The notes beneath the pieces were generated by a model. It saw only the letters and a program-made list of their open reading frames with translations, did not search any database and was not told where the DNA came from. The position numbers and the translations under genes were made by a program. Of a stretch of 64,000 nucleotides of DNA, positions 32,615 to 46,534 are shown piece after piece (positions within the stretch are counted from its first letter, which is position 1; the number at the start of each line of letters is the position of its first letter). This stretch comes from Geosiphon pyriformis (Eukaryota; Glomeromycota; Glomeromycetes; Archaeosporales; Geosiphonaceae): contig JAAOMT010000129.1 of the NCBI GenBank assembly GCA_016748015.1, positions 248,001 to 312,000 of the forward strand, given 5' to 3'.

Positions 32615-33242
32615 ATTATTCATCTATTGTCCCTAATTTCCACGAACAATAGTATCACATTTGTTAGATTGTATAGCATTGATTTTTTTTAATAGATCAA
32701 TGAATTTTTTTATTTCATTATTTCTTGTATAATCGTGAAGGATGTAATTTGTGATAATGAAAAAAAGATAAAAATGTAATTTCTAGCATTATCTGTTTTT
32801 TCAAAAATAGTGAGCGGCTAAAAAAACTGACTGCCTGGTCCAAGCCAATCAAATCTCCGCATACATAATTTAAATTTTTTATTGGGTGAATTGAGTGATG
32901 TCTTTTCCATAATAAATGATGACGTATCATTGAATTTCGAACCTCCTTTCCCCAAAATTTAAATCAAGAATGATTTATAAATACCTCGAAACCATGACAA
33001 TTCTCTTGTTTTCAGTGTTTTCTCGACGCATATCGCTTGGGCAGCGTTCGCTGTTCCTTTTTTTCAACTATATTTTTTTGACACGAACAGAAAATTGCCA
33101 TTTCTTTTTTGTCTACTGCCACAGACTTAGACCTATTGAAATTCTTTAAGCCTTCGATCTAGTTGAGCCAATTGGCCCGACAATTTCTTTCCAAACTACT
33201 TTTCCCTCTTCCCTTATCCCTCGTTTCCACGAACAAATAAAC
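32615..33242 (+). promoter_or_regulatory. Intergenic region: 3' end of the 540-aa gene and TRA1 upstream region
   Basis: 628 bp with no reading frame that I accept. The first part is AT-rich and likely holds the transcript end. The part from about 33010 is pyrimidine-rich (several TTTCT and CTTTTCCCTC runs) and is the likely TRA1 promoter and 5' leader; no clear TATA box is seen. Confidence 0.45.
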
Positions 33243-36200
33243 ATGTCAACAATACTTGATTGCGACATATATGCGTCGAGATTGTCGGATGCAAAACTAG
33301 GCATGTGACAATTTCTCGCTGCGCATTACATTGGTTTTTGGGTGAATTCCTTGCACATTTTAAGTTCTCCTCTGATCTCTTTGTCCATACTTGCTGTTTT
33401 ATATATTCTTAATACTGGTACTTTTAAAAGAGCCGAAATTGAAGCTAAGCATCGCTGTCGACTTGAGGGATTCGGTAGAGGTGTTCCAAAATGGCGAATA
33501 CCCGAGATTCTTGCAAGTCATGATGCCAGTATTTAGGAAAATCTTGAACGATACGCAACCTGTGTTTGTGAGCAATGATTCGAATCAAGTCAGTGCCTTA
33601 TTTGATTGTATTTCTTCATTCAATTTCATTATCCTTGCTACTTTTATGCCTTTGTCCTGAAGTTAAAGGCAACTATGCCCTCCCTGGATACTTTATAGAA
33701 ACTACGTAATGTCATTTTGGAGACGTTGCATCGTCTCCCGCAGAATGAAGCATTGCGTCCTTACTCTTCTGACTTGTTGAAGCTCATCATGCATCTATTA
33801 CGAACAGACAACGAAGAGAATGCCGTAATCTGTTTGAAGATTATAATAGATTTGCATAGAAGCTATAAACATCAATTGGAAGATCAGGTTCAGCCTTTCT
33901 TGGATATCGTCCAAGAAATGTACCGGAATATGGAACAGACGGTACACGAAGTCTTTGATAACATGGCCACGGTAATTTTGAGCCTTTCGCTCTAGATTTC
34001 AACGCCTCTCTATTTCACTGGCCATAATGTAAACCTGACACGAATATTTTACTCGCTCTAATAGCCTAGCACTGTTCCCCAACATATACCACAATCTCCC
34101 CGTCCATCATCCCCTGCATCTGACCTGTCCGAGGCACCGGCCAATAATATTTTAGCCAAAAGTATGTACAGTTTTAAAGTTCTGACCGAGTGCCCTATTA
34201 TTGTGGTGTTGCTATTTCAATCACATCGTCAATGTGTAAATACAAACATTATGAATTTTGTACCGCTGATAATTGAGGTACGCGACAACTATGACATTAT
34301 TTTTATGGTTCACCCGCAATTAGTAGGATTTAATCTGAACTGTTCCAATTTCGTAGACACTGGGACTACAAGCTGCCCCACAAGCTGAAGCACAAGCTGC
34401 TGCAAAAGCTGCTGGTGACATATTTGTTGGTGTGGCTCCTGGAATTAGGGATCGTCAGCGATATACTGATTTCGTTACTTCGCAAGTTAAGGTAGATAAT
34501 TTAACACTTATTTCTCACTTGTGAAGCATCACCTCTCAAAATACGCACTTTCAATACTTTACATGCAGAAAGTTCAATCTTTTTTATTGTCGCCTCAATA
34601 CAGACAATGTCTTTCCTGGCATATGTTTTACGAGCGTACAACCAAGCATTGAAAAAACACGAACGTCAAATTCCTGATTTTGTCATTCGACTATTACAAG
34701 ATTGTCCGCCAGAGGCGTCTGCAACTAGAAAGGTTAGCCCTGATATGCTTCTTTTTTAATAATTAGTTTTTTGCGAAAGATCGCGTTTGAAAACGAGCCT
34801 GATTTAATTCATGGTATTTGTACTTAGGAGTTGCTAGTAGCGACGCGTCACATTTTATCCACAGAATTCAGAAGCTGCTTTGTTAGCAAAATCGACATCC
34901 TTCTCAAAGAGAAAGTATTAGTCGGTACCGGAATTACATCATATGAGACATTAAGGTATATTTATTAAGAGGGTTTTCTCGAATCTTATTTCCTTTTACT
35001 GATTTTGATCACACTATTTGACTCTGACCATCTTAATTCTTTAAAAAGACCTTTGGCATATAGTATGTTAGCCGATTTAGTGCACACTGTACGAAATGAA
35101 TTAACTGTTGAACAACTTGCCCAAACTATTTATATCTATTCCATCAACTTACATGATCCAACTTTACACCCCAATATTCAAACCATGTGTTCGAGACTTC
35201 TATTACTCATGATCGACTGTAGCATAAACGTTCCATCAGAAACTCAAAGTAAAGTGTACAATTATATCAATTTTTTTGTTTATTTGTTCAATGAAGACAT
35301 ACGATCTAATGAACTTTTTTTAATAGAGCGGGAACTGCTAATCAGACTGCTTGACACTTTTTGTAGAAAATTTGTTTCGTTGAATCACCTCTTCCCGGAT
35401 CTAATAAGACAACTTCAAAAGAAGAAAAACCCTACGCTTCCACCGGGAGCGAAATGGGAAGAATTTGATTTTGAACAATTACGTCCAATCGCTACCTCTG
35501 TTTCCCCGCTACCTTACCAAGATCCTTCTTATGATCCTTTGAATGGTATTTTAATAAGAAACTGTGTTTTTTGTCTCGTTCTTTTTCTTATTTTTTGTTT
35601 GATCTTTAGATCGCAGAACTCTGCTCAAAAATCTTGTTCAAGGCTTACGTAACGTGCTTATGGCTTTAAAAACTTGTAATCCACGCCCACCACCAAATGA
35701 AGACTCACAAATATGGAACGCCGTTGCCCGTGGATTTTCTCATGATGAAGTGGCAAATTTTATGACGCTATTTCGAGAGGGTGTGCGATCTTTTGATTTT
35801 TATACAATCGACAATGATGGCAACAGTATAATCAAATCGAACGAAAAGGGCGGGACCTCAGAATTTTTAAACCGAATGGGGCCTCATACAAAAACAGAAA
35901 GAGAAGCTTTAGAAAGTTTCGCCTCCATCTTCGCTCAAGTGGATCCTGCAATCTTTCAAGAAATCTTTGGATCACAAATGGAATACTTGTTTGAACAGAG
36001 CCTACGAAATACCTCACTTTTACAAATTCCACAATTTTTCTTGGCCAACGAAACAATATCAGAGAGCTTTGCTGGTATTCTATTTCGATTTTTGGTTGAT
36101 CGTCTCGATAAACTGGGGGGACCAGATCCGATCTATGCCTCTGTCATGCTCCGATTATTCAAACTTGCCTTTATGGCGGTTACACTCTTCCCTACTGTCA

Positions 36201-39200
36201 ATGAGAGGGTTCTCCATCCTCATCTTAGCAAAATAATCATGACATCTATCAAACTTTCGACAAAGGCAGAACAACCAATAAATTATTTTCTTTTGTTGCG
36301 AGCGCTCTTTCGAAGCATCGGTGGTGGACGTTTTGAAATGCTCTATAAAGAAGTCTTGCCATTGTTGCAAGTTTTGCTTGAAGGGCTCAATTCTCTTTTG
36401 TCCTTGACACATAAACCACGCATGCGTGATTTGTTTGTGGAGCTGTGCCTTACCGTTCCCGTACGTTTGAGCGTTCTTTTGCCATATCTTAGTTATTTGA
36501 TGAAACCTGTGGTTCTCGCATTACAAGCCGGACCAGATTTGGTTTCACAAGGCCTCAGAACTCTTGAATTATGTATTGATAATCTCACTCCTGAGTTCTT
36601 GGATCCTATAATGGCTCCAGTTATGAATGATTTGATGCTTTCCTTGTGGCGACACCTCCAACCGTCCCCATACCATCAAAATCAAAGCGCACAAGCCAGC
36701 CGGATACTAGGTAAATTAGGTGGGAGAAACAGGCGTGTACTCAAAGATCCACCAAAACTTTCCAATAAAACGCCACCAAACCATGGGCTTGATCTACAAA
36801 TTTATTTTGACACAAGTTCGTCACCACAGTCTTTCCCATTGGACGAGTGTCTTGCACTTGCTGCAACCACTCTCCAAGACTGTAATGCTGCATTGCATTA
36901 TAAACAAAATGCCCTCAAGTTTTTGATAGCCAATATTCCTCTATTATTTGATTTGGATCAGGGGCCTGATAATTTCCCTCAAATACTTGCGGAAAAAATT
37001 CATAGACACTTGCTACCCATTGATGATCGATTGGATATCCTCTCAATTGGCGATGGGTCATCGGCTAACCTGGTTAAAATGGAGACAGATGAATACCAAT
37101 ACCAAAAAGATTTTGTCCAAGAAGTTGCTCCTATTCCAGCCAAATTAAGAAAAGAAGGGCATAAACTTTCTTTAAGACGAAAACTAGTTCAAGAGAATAC
37201 TTTGGAGAAATTAATGTGTGCTCTTTTCACGGCAGCTTCTCTCCCTGATTTGAAAGCTGAAGCTTGGCCGTGCCTCGAGCACATTTGTCGTCACTTTGCA
37301 CTCCTCGAAGTTTGCGATGCAATAAATCGTATTGCTCGAGAAAAAAAATTTACATTTGATGAAAATAATTCTACTTTTAACTTAGAGACAAAGGTCATGA
37401 TCGATGTTTTCTTGGAGATATTTGCAAGCGATGACAAAGCAATTCGACAAGTTGCCGTGTCTGCATTGAAAAAAACGTTCGAAGCATGTGTAACAATATC
37501 TGGCTCAAAAGAAGCTGTCAATTTGTTCCAACTTTTTCATGTGCTCGCGTCACGATTTTGCTCATGTTGTTATAAACAAGAATGGTATCGGAAAAGCGGT
37601 GGTTGCTACGGGATATCTGTATTGTGCGCCGAGCTCGATCTTGGGAGTAAGTGGATGTTAGAACATGAAATCGAATTTTTGAGATCTTTGTTCTTTATAA
37701 TGAAAGACACTTCGTCGGAATTCGCGACTGGAAATGTCGAAGATACTATGCAAACAGTGTTGCAGGTGATCACTGCTTGTAACCGACCAGGTCCCAATGG
37801 GGAAACACGAGAACGCGATCAAAAGTTTACGAAGCTGGTTCAGTTATTAATATCAGAGCTATGTAATTCTAATAATGTTGTCAGAGAATCGGTGCAAGCA
37901 TCTTTCAAGCTCTTGGCTGAATTGCTCGGATGTGAAGTAACCGATATTTTAACACCTACAAAAGACGCTTTGCTTACTCCGATTTTCGGAAAGCCTTTGC
38001 GTGTACTACCACCTTTAATGCAAATAGGCTACATCGACGCAATCACTTATGCCTTGTCTTTGCGTCCACCGATATTAGAATATAGCGATGATCTCAATCG
38101 TCTGCTCAACGAATCTTTAGTACTTGTAGACTCGGAGGATCAAGCTCTTGTTGGGAGAGCTACAAATTACAAGAATTCTGCAACTGTAACTAATCTTCGA
38201 GTGGTATGCATAAAATTTTTGACAGCGGCAATGGCATCACCTGATTTTCATAGTCCCCGCCACGTGCCTACGCGTGCTCGTATAATTGGCGTTTTCTTCA
38301 AATCTCTGTACTCGAGAGTACCAGAAATTGTTGAAGTCTCCAATAAAGGGTTAGCCTCAGTCCTCCAACAACAAAAATTGCAAAAGGATTTACTCCAAGC
38401 TGGTCTTCGACCTATATTGGTCAACCTATCTGATCATAAGAAATTGACAGTTGCGGGCCTGGAAGGACTAGCTCGCCTCCTAGAACTTCTTACTAATTAT
38501 TTTAAAGTAGAAATTGGCAGGAAATTACTCGACCACCTTACCCCATGGGCAGATCCAAAAACATTACAGGAAGCCTCAAATAAGCCACTTATGGAAATTG
38601 AAGCGATCCAAATTATCGTTTCCATTCTGAATGTGTTTCATTTATTACCTCCTGCCGCCAATGTTTTTCTGGAAAACTTGATTACCACAGTACTTGAGTT
38701 GGAGGAAAAGTTAAGGCGTTCTTTAGCCAGTCCATTCCGCTTGCCTCTCATTAGATTCCTTAATCGTTATGCGACTGAATCTGTTGAGTATTTTTACAAT
38801 CGGATTGAGGACACAAAGTACACGAATTTCTTTGTCGATCTTATTGGAACTCAAGAATCGACTAAACTTCGGCTAGAAATTATGGAAAACCCAGAGAAAC
38901 TCATTGCAAGCACTATTCATCTTGGTGATTCGCAGACACATTTCAAACGAATTCTAATTATAAGAGAAATTTCTAAATTCAATCCTGAGTGGCTGATCCA
39001 GAAAGACATTATAAAAGAAATTAGAGAGGCATGGCATGAGGCATGGGATACTAATCCAAGTCGTCGATCTAACGAGATGAACATGAATGTAACAGAAATA
39101 CAAGAATATCAGAACATAATTGAAACAGGTCTTGCATACATGCGAGCCAATCCAGATGATGTCAGTCTGATGTTTGAATTTGTGGCCATCTTTACTCGTA

Positions 39201-42200
39201 AAAGTGTGGTTGATTATCATACTTTGAGAAGGTTTTTTTATGAAGAAGTTGCGATTGGATATTCGGCTGCTCGAAAAAGGGCAGTTCTTGAAAATTTTGT
39301 TGATTTGTTTGATGATCCATTCAAAAACAATGCACCCATCAAAACTGCTGCTGCAAGAATGATTGTCAATCCTATTTTATTGTATGCATTCGCACAAGGA
39401 CCGCAAGAATATAATCAAATCATTGATATCCCAATGATTGATAAAATGCATACAAGCATTTGGCAGACTCAGGGAAGTGGCCCTGAAGATATCGATGATC
39501 CGCTTAGAATAGAATTATTCCAATTGACGTCTCTCCTGGTACAATACGTGCCTCATTTGATTGAACATGTAAAAAGAGATTTGATACGGTTTGGATGGAA
39601 ATCTCTTAACCTTGATGACGTGACAACGAAACAAGCCGCATATGTCCTTTGTGCTCGATTTATAGCAGCCTATGAATTTCCAGCCAAGTTCATCCATAAC
39701 GCTTATATGTCCCTTCTCCGTGCACATCAATTAGAAGCCCGTATTTTAGTGAAACAAGCCTTAGACATTCTCACACCTGTCCTTCCAAGACGAATGGAGG
39801 AGGCAGAACAACAACAGGCAATAGCGAACCAACAATCCCAACAGATTAATCAACAACTTCAGGGATCTCAACGCTCCCAACATTCTCATATAAATGCCAA
39901 TCGAACCAAATCTCAGCAGCTAGCTTCTGGGCAGATTCAGAAAATACAACCACTACAGAATTCTGGACCTAATTTTCCATCTTGGACAACATGGACTAAA
40001 AAGGTGCTTTCTGAAGATAGCTATAGCGTTTCTCAATTGATCAATGTGTATCAATTGCTTGTACGTCATCCAGATTTGTTTTATGAAAGCAGGCAACAAT
40101 TCTTGCCACAAATCATCAATACCTTAACCAGGCTTGGGCTTCTCCAGAATGCGACCAACGAAACCCGTATTTTGACGATTGATTTATCTGAATTAACTTT
40201 GAAATGGGAAAAACGCCGGATCAATGAATTGCGCCGACGCCAAGAGTCTAGCACTACATCAACTCCTGCCGCATCAGTAAGCAGTTCTGGAAAGAGACGC
40301 ATGGACTTTGAATCCGAATCTTCTCCCAAAAAAAGACAGCAAATTGAGCATGGTCTTGATGCTCGCTCTTTGCCAATTGAGAATACCATTTCAGAACCTT
40401 ATACACCAAATCTCAGCCTAAGAGAAAATGTAGTCAACTATCTTGTTCGCTTTGTTTGTTCAACAAATGAAGCGATTAGTAAGACTCCTGGTGGACTTCC
40501 GCACCGCGCTTTGCAATTGGTTAAAGAGTTCTTACAGCCAGAATTATGGCCTGAGGTAAACGTCAAGCTTCAGTTCCTTGAAAGGGTCTTGATAAATACG
40601 GACATCAGCCCCAGTACCTTGGATAGTGTTTGCAATGGTCTAGACGTATTAAACGTGATCTTAGACCGTAAACCAGCTGAATGGTGTCTTGCCCACCTTA
40701 ACCACCTACAGAGACTATTAGAGCGCAGCATCAGAAGTAATGATAGTCGTATTCAACAATGTCTTAACCCAGTACTTGTCCACATATTTCATTCGTTGCC
40801 AAGCACTGAGCAGACATCAATTGAAGATACGGATATTACAAATTTCACAAGCATAGTTCAAGGAGTAATCGAGCAGGGACTGAACCATATGGAAAATTTA
40901 TACGCAGCGTTGATGCTTTTGAACGCCCTGAAAAGCAAAAACCCGGAGAACATTGATAATTTTCTTGGAGGTGTTCTTGCATTATTATCTAAACTCACAA
41001 AGGATCTCCTCAATACATTGTCTGATAGCTCAACCACGAGCAATACTAGCAATGTCAAAATCTTGATAATGTCGCTTCAGATACTGAATTCAAGGATAAC
41101 ACAACTCAACGAACATCGGGGACCTTTCATTCAGGTTCTGTGTCAGCTATTAGAAAAAAACAAAGATCTTGAACTATCTCGAGCTATTTTTGAAATGGCA
41201 AGGCAGTGGGTAATTAACGGAAAACAGAAAAATATCCCCTCTTTGAAAGAAAAGGCCAAAATCTTGAACAAAATGCTAAGTTTTGAAGAACTTGGGGACA
41301 AACAATTATTAGAAGATTATCTAGATCTGGTTATTACTGTGTACAGTGATTCATCGTTGGCTAGAACTGATCTAACTGTAAAGTTAGAACAAGCTTTCCT
41401 TATGGGCACGCGTCATGAAAATCCTCAAATCCGCAATCGATTCATGAAAATTTTCGACCACAGTATAGCAAATCGGCTACTTAACCGGCTTACTTATGTC
41501 CTGGCTGTACAGAATTGGGAATCGTTGGGTAGCTATTTTTGGTTGCACCAAGCCCTAGATATTTTACTCGGCGCGATTTCTCGTTATAAACGGATTACCC
41601 CTCCTGCCTTCAGCTTACAAACAAAATCAATTGCTACTCTGATCGGAATTGACTGCGAAACTTCCGACTATTTTGCCGTGTCAGAGGATCTTGCAAAATT
41701 TTTACAAAATCATCGCCAATTTCTGGGGGAATTTTCAAAATTAACAATAGGTGATCTTTTGGCACCGATAAAACAACTTCATTATTTGGATGAAAAAGTA
41801 GCCTACAAGCTATGGGTTTATTTATTTCCTGCATGTTGGTCATCAATAGGATCAAAAGATCGTCAAGGATTAACAAGCAAGTTTGTGACCTTACTCTCAA
41901 AAGACTATCACAATAAACAAGCCATTAAACGTCCGAATTGTATTCAAGCATTACTGGAAGGCATTGCACGTTGTTCTCAGCGTATAAAACTACCGCCCCA
42001 TTTGGTTAAATATTTGGGTAAAACCCATTGTGCTTGGCACATTGCCCTTGAAATATTGCAAAGATATAGCATGGAAAATTTTAAAGATGATGAACAATTT
42101 AAAGAAAGCAATTTAGATGCTTTGGCGGAACTTTATTCAGCTTTATCAGAAGATGATTTAGTAGCCGGTTTATGGCGCCGACGCTCAATTAGGCTTGAAA

Positions 42201-45200
42201 CAAATATTGCTATATCATTTGAACAATGTGGTATGTGGGTGGAAGCCCAAATTGCTTACGAGACAGCGCAGAATAAAGCTCGCACAGCATCTCTACCTTT
42301 TACTGAACAGGAGTATCTCTTGTGGGAAGATCGTTGGCTTGAATGCTCACAAAAATTACAACAATGGGATGTTCTTACGGATTTTGCCAAAAATGAAGGC
42401 AATACCGAGCTTTTACTTGAATGTGCTTGGCGTCTCTCGGATTGGACAGAAGAACGTGATCTTCTTGATCAAGCCATTGGTTCCCTTTCCGATAGACCTA
42501 CTCCAAAGAACAAAGTTTTCGAAGCCTTCATGTCACTAGTTAAGCCACAGCAAAACAATGATTATAGCGATCTACGGAAAATAGCTGAAGAGTCACTTCA
42601 GCTATCCTTACAAAAATGGTATTCCCTACCTGAAATCGTAGCTCAGAGTCATGTTCCATTATTTCAAATTTTCCAACAATTCGTTGAGCTTGAAGAAGCC
42701 ACAAAGATGTGTACAGGGTTAAATAATTTAGAGAGCACTAACAGCGCTGACCTAAAAGCACAAGAGTTAAAGAGTGTTCTACAGAGTTGGCGTGAGCGTC
42801 TCCCCAATACCTGGGATGATATTAACATTTGGAGTGATCTTGTCGCATGGCGTAGACATATCTTTCGCATGATTAACAAAGCATTTCAACCTTTTCAAAT
42901 GCTACCCGCAGGGAACGCTATTTCGAACATAAATTTTGCTTTTCGTGGGCATCATGAAACAGCATGGATAATAAATAGATTTGCACAGGTAGCCCGGAAG
43001 CATCGACTTTCAGAAGTGTGCATCAATTTTTTGCAACACATTTATTCCTTACCAAATATTGAGATACAAGAAGCTTTTTTAAAATTACGCGAGCAAGCTA
43101 AATGTCACTATCATAATCCAGGAGAAGTAACATTAGCCCTGGATGTTATTAACAATACCAACCTTAACTATTTTGGTCCTCAACAAAAAGCGGAATTTCA
43201 CACTTTGAAAGGGATGGTAATGGCCAAGATGAGTCGAGATCACGATGCCGATGCTAGTTTTGCTTCAGCAGTACAAGTAGAAATGAGACTTCCAAAAGCT
43301 TGGGCTGAGTGGGGACGTTATTATGACCGGAAGTTCAAAGAAGACCCGACTAAGATTCCCTTAGCAGCCAATGCATTGAGCTGTTATTTACAAGCTGCTG
43401 GCCTTTACAACAACCACAAATGTCGCAAATTACTTGTTCGTATCCTTTGGCTTCTTTCCTTGGATGATACCCAAGAAGGGCACATCGCCCGAGTTTTTGA
43501 AACATATATGGCGAAGGGTGAGGTTCCTGTATGGTATTGGATTACTTTTATTCCGCAGCTTATAGTCGCATTAATGCATAAGGAAGCAAGACATGCACGA
43601 ACTTTATTGCTAAAGATTGCTAAACAATATCCTCAGGTAATTTGGCATCTTCCAGTAATCAAAATCCCTTGAATCAAGTATTCACGTTTAACACCTCCTT
43701 TTGATTTCCATTGTTGATCGATCATAGGCTTTACATTTCCAGCTGAGAACGGCTCGAGAGGAATATATGTTAATAAAAAAACAAGCTGCCGCTGCAGCCC
43801 AAGCACGCGCTGCGGCTCAAGCTTCTGCCTCAGCTCCAAGCACCCCTGCCACCCCCGTTTCCATACCGCCTGGAACCCCCACGGAAGGAAATGAGGTTTA
43901 TTCGGTCCCTCAAACCCCACAAATAACTAATGGAAATGTTCCTAATGTTAATGGCCAACGTCTTTCTCAAAGTCCTGCTCAAAAGAGTCCTTCTCAATCA
44001 AGTCCCAATCAATTGAGTCCTGGCCAAAGATCATCCATTTTAAATAGCTTTGCGCAACAAAGTCCAGTTCCTTCCCAGCAATCACAAAGCCCTTCTATAC
44101 AGCCCAACAACGGGATCAATGGGACTGTTGCAAATATGGCTGGCTCTCCTCCAAATAACATCTCTATGCAGAACATTCAAGCAATCAACAGGCTCCCAAA
44201 TGCAATGTCTCCGAACTTACAAAGCAGTCCCCCCAACAATGCTCCGAATCATATATCCCCTAATATGTCAAACGCAGCTGAACCTGGCCGATCTCCGCTG
44301 ACTCCCGGAGCAATGAATGGGCCTAATCATCACCCTATTGCCAATCAAAGTGCACCACCGAATCCTCAACAATTCCACAAGCAACCCTGGGAACACGTTG
44401 ATGACATTATGTCGGCTCTTAAAACAAACTTCGCATTGCTTGCACTTTCGATGGAAACTTTAGTTGATCAGATTCAACTGCGACTCAAACCAACTTCAGA
44501 TGAAGATATATATCGATTGATTGTTGCTTTGTTGAATGATGGCGTTCAGCAAATCCTTGCGAGATTAAATAATCCGCATGATGATGGTCAGTTGACTCCA
44601 GCAACAGAAGCCAATATTCGAAGATTTGCCGAAAATCTATATCAAGGTGCAATAAAAGTGGCTTTTGAAGAAGATTTTATTCAGTCAGAACCCAATCTGT
44701 ACCAATATGTTGAAAAGCTTAGAAAGTGGCGTGATCGATTCGAGATCTTATTAGATAATAAACCACGCAAGCAGTTCTTGGAACATTTTAGCGCTTTTTT
44801 AGTTGAATTCCAACACCAAAAGTTTGAAGATATCGAAATCCCTGGCCAGTATTTGCTTGTAAGTTCTCATATTTGCATTTTATTTCTGCGCTTCAATTAT
44901 CTAAATGAAGAATTTGACAAATTAATTCCACCTACTTGATTTATAGCATAAAGAACACCAAAATACCGATTTTATCCGTATTGATCGATTCTTGCCCGAG
45001 ATTGACGTGATTCGCTCTCATGGCTTTTGTTATCGAAGACTTACGATGCGCGGACATGATGGAAGTCTTCATTCTTTTGCTGTCCAACATCCCGCGGCAA
45101 GACACAGTCGACGTGAGGAACGCATAATGCAATTCTTTAGGATTTTAAATAGGTTACTATGGATATGTTGTGCGATTTCGTTTCTCAAAATTCCTTCTCT

Positions 45201-46534
45201 TATGCTTATTACTCCTACAGTGTTCTGGATGGTCGAAGAGAAGCTCGCAGACGAAATCTATTTTTCCATCTTCCATTAGTCATTCCGCTCGCTCCTCAGA
45301 TCAGACTTGTTCAAGATGATTCATCTTATTCTTCATTACAAGATATTTTCGAAGATTACTGTGATACTAAGGGTGTTAACAAGGATGAACCAATCATTTA
45401 TTATACAAACAAGATGCGAGCAAATCTTAGTCTTATAAGAGGAGTAAGTCTTATTATTAACACAAATTGACTTAATATTGAAATTAACCTATAATGTTTA
45501 ATCATATTTCTACTAATAGAGAGCTGGTTTAACGAATTTGAAGGTTGAAATCGCCGATGAGATAGCGTCAAAAATGATACCGAATGATATATTAACAAAG
45601 GTATGTTCAACTTTCGTTATAATTGAAAATATCTCAATTTTGAATTATCTAACCAAGAATGACTTTTCCCCCATGGCAGTATATGATAAAAACTGTGAAT
45701 GCTCACATAGATTTGTGGCTGATCAGGAAACAATTTACAACTCAAATGGCGTCTCTCGCTTTCATGTCCTATATTTTGAGTATTGGTCAGAGACATCCAC
45801 ACAAAATTATAATTTCAAAAAACACGGGCAATATTTGGACAACAGAGCTGCTTCCAAGTATTTATCATTAAATGAAATTTTGCATTCCGCTACATAAGTG
45901 ATATATTTTATTAATCCAATCTATGATATTTTTGACAGCTTTCTCATCAAATGCTCCTTTCTTATTCAATGCCGAATCGGTTCCATTCAGGCTCACACGA
46001 AGCATACAGCATTTCATGACTCCAATTGGTATCGAAGGTCTTTTCACTGGGTCATTAGTAGCAATTGCGCAATGTCTGACCGAACCGGAGGTTCGTATTC
46101 CGTTTCATTTCCAGAAAAAATATGCGCAAATTAATGTTTTTTTTTGTTTTTTGCTTTTTCTGCAAATTTAGTTTGATTTAGAACAGCACTTAAGTGTATT
46201 CGTACGAGACGAATTAATAACATGGCATTACGTAAGTCACAAGCCAGTCAATGAGCCTCAATTAAGGCAAAAGGTTGCCCAAAACGTTGATGCCATAGTG
46301 GAAAAAGCGGAGAGATTAGGGTGTAAAGACGAAACTGATCGCGAGAAGGTAAGAATATCGTGATCTTATGCTTTTTTAATTCAGTCCATTTCATTAACAA
46401 AATTTTTGACTCTGACTATCCAGTCTCTAGCTAACAAAGCCCCTCTCATTCAACCTGCACTTGAAATAATTTCACATGCGACTAATCCCCAGAATTTGGC
46501 TGCTATGGATGTTACATGGATGCAATGGTTATAG
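33243..46534 (+). CDS. TRA1: TRA1/TRRAP homologue, PIKK-family pseudokinase scaffold, 17 exons
   Basis: Exons by my reading: 33243-33300, 33431-33588, 33699-33971, 34065-34277, 34357-34491, 34604-34732, 34828-34955, 35049-35545, 35610-43636, 43728-44858, 44947-45152, 45221-45443, 45520-45600, 45680-45857, 45939-46090, 46172-46348, 46424-46534. The total of 11,877 nt gives 3,958 aa, close to yeast Tra1 and human TRRAP. Tra1 is the activator-binding scaffold of the SAGA and NuA4 histone acetyltransferase complexes. Layout: HEAT repeats over most of the N-terminal two thirds; Q-rich linker (about residue 1930); a basic, bipartite NLS-like run K-R-R ... K-K-R (about 2090); FAT region before about 3200; Ala/Ser/Pro/Gln-rich insert (about 3220-3400); PI3K-like domain; FATC ending W-M-Q-W-L. 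Kinase residues are missing: G-Q-R-H-P-H-K-I where kinases have G-D-R-H-x2-N, and T-F-S for D-F-G. Intron 1 is GC-AG. Confidence 0.95.

Noticed and set aside
43637-43727. A TRA1 exon extending past 43636 to the stop at 43672.
   Set aside because: Splicing from 43636 to 43728 restores the conserved block [11 protein letters not shown] and the frame to the FATC end; the extension would truncate the protein.
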